Positions 6,817 to 9,772 of a stretch of DNA of 9,772 nucleotides are shown piece after piece; the first letter of the stretch is position 1, and each line of letters opens with the position of its first letter. Position numbers and translations under genes: made by a program. The notes under the pieces are model-generated. The model made no database searches. It was given only the letters and a program-made list of their open reading frames with translations, and was not told where the DNA came from. Origin of the DNA: Stenotrophomonas sp. (lineage in GTDB: Bacteria; Pseudomonadota; Gammaproteobacteria; Xanthomonadales; Xanthomonadaceae); the NCBI GenBank assembly GCA_003248565.1, contig QFOV01000116.1:1-9772 (forward strand), read 5' to 3'.

Positions 6817-7620
6817 ATGACGACCAACGAAATCCGGTTTCACGATGGCGCTGCGTATGAGCGCTACATGGGTGCGTGGAGTCAACTTGCCGGCAAGGTA
6901 TTTCTCGATTGGCTAGCCCCAGCTCCACAGCAGCAATGGTTGGATGTGGGCTGTGGCAACGGCGCTTTCACCCAGATGATCTCCGAACGCAGCGCGCCGG
7001 CGTCGCTGCACGGTGTGGATCCATCCCGCGAACAGCTCGCCTATGCGCAAGCCCAACCAGCGCTGCAGGCTGCAGTGTTTGAACAAGGTGATGCGATGGC
7101 CCTGCCCTGCCCGGCTTCTGCCTTCGATATCGCCGTGATGCCGCTGGTGATCTTCTTTGTCCCTAGGCCCGCTCGCGGTGTGGCTGAAATGGCACGCGTG
7201 GTTCGCCCGGGCGGCAGCGTCGCCGCGTACGCCTGGGACATGCCGGGGGGCGGATTCCCCTATGAGATGTTGCTGGCGGAGATGCGCGGGCTTGGCCATG
7301 CCGTTCCGTCGCCACCCAGCCCTGAAGCATCGCGAATCGAGGTATTGCAGCAGTTGTGGAGCGACGCGGGCCTGGAAGCGATTGAAACCCGCGAAATCGA
7401 CGTGTCCCGCACCTTCGCCGACTTCGAGGATTTCTGGTCCACGGCGCTCGGTGCGCCCAGCGTCGGCTCGACGCTCGCGGCAATGACCGCCGAGGAGCGC
7501 GCCTTGCTGAAGGCTCGGATCAGCGTCCGCCTGGCAGCGGACACTGAAGGACGCATCACTTGCCATGCTCGCGCCAATGCCGTGAAGGGTCGAGTGCCGG
7601 GCCAGACTTGCCCAGGGTGA
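6817..7620 (+). CDS. Class I SAM-dependent methyltransferase
   Basis: Soluble methyltransferase of the Methyltransf_11 / UbiE-like type; the substrate cannot be told from sequence. The 267-residue product has motif I WLDVGCGNGAF at 41-51 for S-adenosylmethionine binding. An acidic residue follows strand 2 (HGVDPSREQL), GDAMALPCPASAFDIAV gives motifs II and III, and VRPGGSVAAYAWD is the post-motif strand. The N-terminus (FHDGAAYERYMGAWSQLAGKVFLDWL) is typical of a widespread subfamily of small-molecule methyltransferases. ATG 6817 is preceded by TGAGG at 6806-6810 with six bases spacing; the TGA of the upstream gene ends at 6815, so translation is probably coupled. Control by the MerR promoter is inferred from the operon layout. 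Confidence 0.9.
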   Translation: MTTNEIRFHDGAAYERYMGAWSQLAGKVFLDWLAPAPQQQWLDVGCGNGAFTQMISERSAPASLHGVDPSREQLAYAQAQPALQAAVFEQGDAMALPCPASAFDIAVMPLVIFFVPRPARGVAEMARVVRPGGSVAAYAWDMPGGGFPYEMLLAEMRGLGHAVPSPPSPEASRIEVLQQLWSDAGLEAIETREIDVSRTFADFEDFWSTALGAPSVGSTLAAMTAEERALLKARISVRLAADTEGRITCHARANAVKGRVPGQTCPG

Positions 7621-7672
7621 CGCAATTCCCGCATCGCGCTCAATGCAGCTGTCCTCAGGCAAGGCGCTGGCC

Positions 7673-7774
7673 TGTGGGAGCGGCGTAAGCCGCGAAGCTG
7701 ACGCTGTTCGAGCTCTCCGGGCACCCGTGCCATCTTGATGATGTGCGTGCTTCGCGGCTTACGCCGCTCCCACA
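7673..7774. repeat. Inverted pair of REP-like palindromes
   Basis: A 26-base unit at 7673-7698 (starting TGTGGGAGCGGCG) is repeated as its exact reverse complement at 7749-7774. Each unit contains its own palindrome, GCGGC/GCCGC around GTAA or TTAC. The 50 bases between them carry a smaller GGCAC/GTGCC palindrome. The head-to-head pair resembles REP doublets (BIME-like) that RAYT transposases spread in Pseudomonas and Xanthomonadaceae. It sits just after the methyltransferase and could protect its mRNA end or stop transcription. Confidence 0.8.
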
Positions 7775-7811
7775 AAAGAAAAATCCGATGCCAGAGGTCT
7801 GGCATCGGATT
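7775..7811 (-). terminator. Rho-independent terminator of guaA
   Basis: On the minus strand a perfect 14-bp stem (7798-7811 with 7782-7795, centre GG, so the real loop is slightly larger) is followed by ATTTTTCTTTT, the complement of 7774-7784. It lies about 88 bases past the guaA stop codon. Its T-run directly abuts the right-hand REP unit. Confidence 0.9.
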
Positions 7812-7898
7812 CCGGGTTGCTCAGTGGATGGCACCGTGCACTATGAGAACAACTGCCTTGTTATCGCCAGTTGCTACCGCGCCGTGCCAAGCGCACCA

Positions 7899-9464
7899 TC
7901 ACTCCCACTCGATCGTCGCAGGCGGCTTGCCGGAGATGTCGTAGACCACGCGCGAGACGCCACGCAGTTCATTGATGATGCGGTTGGAGACGCGGCCGAG
8001 GAAGTCGTACGGCAGGTGCGCCCAATGCGCGGTCATGAAGTCGATGGTCTCCACTGCACGCAGTGCGATCACCCACTCATAGGCACGTGCATCGCCAACC
8101 ACGCCTACCGACTTGACCGGCAGGAACACGGCGAAGGCCTGGCTGGTCTTGTCGTACAGATCGGCGGCACGCAGTTCTTCGATGAAAATCGCGTCGGCCT
8201 TGCCCAGCAGTTCAGCGTATTCGCGTTTCACTTCGCCGAGGATGCGCACGCCCAGGCCCGGGCCCGGGAACGGATGACGATAGACCATCGCGCGCGGCAG
8301 ACCGAGTTCGACGCCGAGGCGACGCACTTCGTCCTTGAACAGCTCACGCAGCGGCTCGACCAGCTTGAGCTTCATGTCTTCCGGCAGGCCACCCACGTTG
8401 TGGTGGCTCTTGATGACGTGTGCCTTGCCGGTCTTGCTGCCAGCCGACTCGATCACGTCCGGATAGATCGTGCCCTGCGCCAGCCACTTGGCGTTGCTGA
8501 GCTTGTTCGACTCTTCATCGAAGATCTCGACGAACAGGTTGCCGATGATCTTGCGCTTGGCTTCCGGATCGCTGACGCCTTCCAGTGCCTTGAAGTAACG
8601 GTCGGCGGCATTCACGCGTACGACCTTGACGCCCATGTTCTCGGCCATCATCTGCATGACCTGGTCGCCTTCCTGGAAGCGCAGCAGGCCGGTGTCGACG
8701 AACACGCAGGTCAGCTGGGTGCCGATGGCCTTGTGCAGCAGCGCTGCGACCACCGAGGAATCAACGCCACCGGACAGGCCCAGGATCACTTCATCGCTGC
8801 CAACCTGCTCACGCACGCGGGTGATCTGGTCATCGATGATGTTGGCCGCGGTCCACAGCGTGGCGCAGCCGCAGATATCGGTGACGAAGCGCTTCAGCAG
8901 CGCCGAGCCCTGCTTGGTGTGGGTCACTTCCGGGTGGAACTGCACGCCGTACCAACGCTTGTCTTCGTTGGCCATCGCGGCCACCGGGATGCGGTCGGTC
9001 ACGGCGGTGATGGCGAAGCCCGGCGGCACGTGGGTGACATGGTCGCCGTGGCTCATCCACACGTCCAGGCGCGGCTCGCCATTGTGGTCGGACAGGCCGC
9101 CCAGCAGCGCGTCGTTGCCGAGCAGCTTCACTTCGGCATGGCCGAACTCGCGCTGGTCAGCGGCTTCGGTGCCGCCGCCCAACTGCTTGGCCATGGTCTG
9201 CAGGCCGTAGCAGATGCCCAGCAGCGGCAGGCCGCTGTCGAACACTTCCTGCGGCGCAGCCGGCGCGCCGGGCAGCGTGGTGGTTTCCGGGCCACCGGAC
9301 AGGATGATGCCCTTGGCACCAAAAGCGGCGATCTCGGCCGGATCGTGGTCCCATGCCCAGATTTCGCAGTAGACGCCGAACTCGCGGATGCGGCGCGCGA
9401 TCAGCTGCGTGTACTGTGCGCCGAAATCGAGGATGAGGATCTTGTCGTTATGGATGTTGGTCAT
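7899..9464 (-). CDS. guaA: GMP synthase (glutamine-hydrolysing)
   Basis: Makes GMP from XMP using ATP and glutamine, the last step of guanine nucleotide synthesis, in the cytoplasm. The 521-residue product has a class I glutamine amidotransferase domain first: GICYG with nucleophile Cys85, and GVQFHPE giving His177 and Glu179 of the triad. It is followed by the ATP pyrophosphatase domain with the P-loop SGGVDSS at 231-237, and the GMP synthase dimerisation domain ending PATIEWE. Length and motifs are normal and the gene is intact. ATG 9464 is chosen because MTNIHNDKILILDFG is the usual start; TTG 9476 is in frame but adds only MPGF. No strong Shine-Dalgarno sequence is visible. It follows guaB on the same strand after about 100 bases. 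Confidence 0.98.
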   Translation of the reverse strand: MTNIHNDKILILDFGAQYTQLIARRIREFGVYCEIWAWDHDPAEIAAFGAKGIILSGGPETTTLPGAPAAPQEVFDSGLPLLGICYGLQTMAKQLGGGTEAADQREFGHAEVKLLGNDALLGGLSDHNGEPRLDVWMSHGDHVTHVPPGFAITAVTDRIPVAAMANEDKRWYGVQFHPEVTHTKQGSALLKRFVTDICGCATLWTAANIIDDQITRVREQVGSDEVILGLSGGVDSSVVAALLHKAIGTQLTCVFVDTGLLRFQEGDQVMQMMAENMGVKVVRVNAADRYFKALEGVSDPEAKRKIIGNLFVEIFDEESNKLSNAKWLAQGTIYPDVIESAGSKTGKAHVIKSHHNVGGLPEDMKLKLVEPLRELFKDEVRRLGVELGLPRAMVYRHPFPGPGLGVRILGEVKREYAELLGKADAIFIEELRAADLYDKTSQAFAVFLPVKSVGVVGDARAYEWVIALRAVETIDFMTAHWAHLPYDFLGRVSNRIINELRGVSRVVYDISGKPPATIEWE

Positions 9465-9524
9465 AAAGCCCGGCAAGTGATCAATGAAAACGGGAGTCGA
9501 TGCAAAACGAATGGCGGATAGAGA

Positions 9525-9556
9525 AAGAGGAACGGGACCAGGTCCACGTTCCTCTT
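9525..9556 (-). terminator. Hairpin between guaB and guaA, weak terminator or attenuator
   Basis: A perfect 10-bp stem pairs 9525-9534 with 9547-9556, with an inner GGA/TCC extension and a small loop. On the minus strand it begins 12 bases after the guaB stop and is followed by TCTCTATCC, giving a U/C-rich but not pure U tract. It could end part of the guaB transcript, letting some RNA polymerase continue into guaA, or mark the 3' end after processing. Confidence 0.6.
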
Positions 9557-9568
9557 CTGCTTACCGCA

Positions 9569-9772
9569 TCAAGCGCGGTAGTTCGGCGGCTCTTTGGTGA
9601 TCTGCACGTCGTGGACGTGGCTCTCACGTTGGCCGGCACCGCTGATCTTGACGAAGTTCGGCTTGGTGCGCATTTCTTCGATGGTGGCGCAGCCCACATA
9701 GCCCATGGTCGCGCGCAGGCCACCGATGAGCTGGTGGATGATGCCGCCAACCGGGCCGCGATACGGCACACG
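9569..9772 (-). CDS. guaB: IMP dehydrogenase, C-terminal fragment (runs off the window)
   Basis: Oxidises IMP to XMP with NAD+, the rate-limiting step to GMP, upstream of GuaA in the pathway. Only the last 67 residues are present; the 5' part lies beyond the right edge. The visible stretch begins RVPYRGPVGGIIHQL, where YRGPVG belongs to the conserved active-site-flap end of IMP dehydrogenases. It continues with GGLRATMGYVG, then ISGAGQRESHVHDVQITKEPPNYRA, the standard bacterial GuaB end. The TGA stop is at 9571-9569. Order guaB then guaA is common in proteobacteria. Confidence 0.96.
   Translation of the reverse strand, partial: RVPYRGPVGGIIHQLIGGLRATMGYVGCATIEEMRTKPNFVKISGAGQRESHVHDVQITKEPPNYRA

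Noticed and set aside
7673..7774. CRISPR array or Stenotrophomonas GTAG (SMAG) REP
   Set aside because: There are only two units and they are inverted, not direct repeats, and the unit does not fit the GTAG-headed SMAG pattern as I remember it; a different REP-like family fits better.
7743..9521. A 592-codon open frame on the + strand across guaA
   Set aside because: It is the antisense shadow of guaA, whose motifs and full length are unmistakable; long antisense frames are common in GC-rich genes.

Overview
The window looks like a chromosomal segment from a GC-rich gammaproteobacterium of the Xanthomonadaceae, most probably Stenotrophomonas or a close relative. The main reason is the GuaA and GuaB protein sequences and their guaB-guaA order. 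The genus is an inference from remembered protein sequences; no search could be run.

Layout. Positions 1-537 hold no convincing gene and form the upstream region of a fimbrial operon. Positions 538-5613 (+ strand) are a complete four-gene chaperone-usher operon: major pilin, periplasmic PapD-like chaperone, outer-membrane usher and a two-domain tip adhesin. A tandem hairpin lies between pilin and chaperone, and the later genes are tightly spaced. Positions 5614-5801 are a short gap where the fimbrial operon converges on a MerR-family regulator gene (minus strand, 5802-6245). That regulator is divergent from a two-gene + strand operon: a DUF2938 membrane protein (6324-6815) and a class I SAM-dependent methyltransferase (6817-7620). 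The divergent spacer holds a textbook MerR-type promoter, with -35 and -10 boxes 19 bp apart and a perfect dyad between them. Positions 7621-7898 hold an inverted pair of REP-like palindromes and the intrinsic terminator of guaA. Positions 7899-9772 are guaA (complete) and the 3' end of guaB on the minus strand, with a hairpin between them.

How the genes work together. Pilin and adhesin subunits would be exported by Sec, capped by the chaperone, and assembled through the usher into a surface fimbria, probably for adhesion and biofilm formation. The MerR protein probably controls its own gene and the DUF2938-methyltransferase pair; the inducer and the reaction are unknown. GuaB and GuaA make GMP from IMP through XMP and are housekeeping genes flanking the accessory region.

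The fimbrial system and guaBA belong to well-described families. The least understood part is the MerR / DUF2938 / methyltransferase module, whose operator can be read directly from the sequence.
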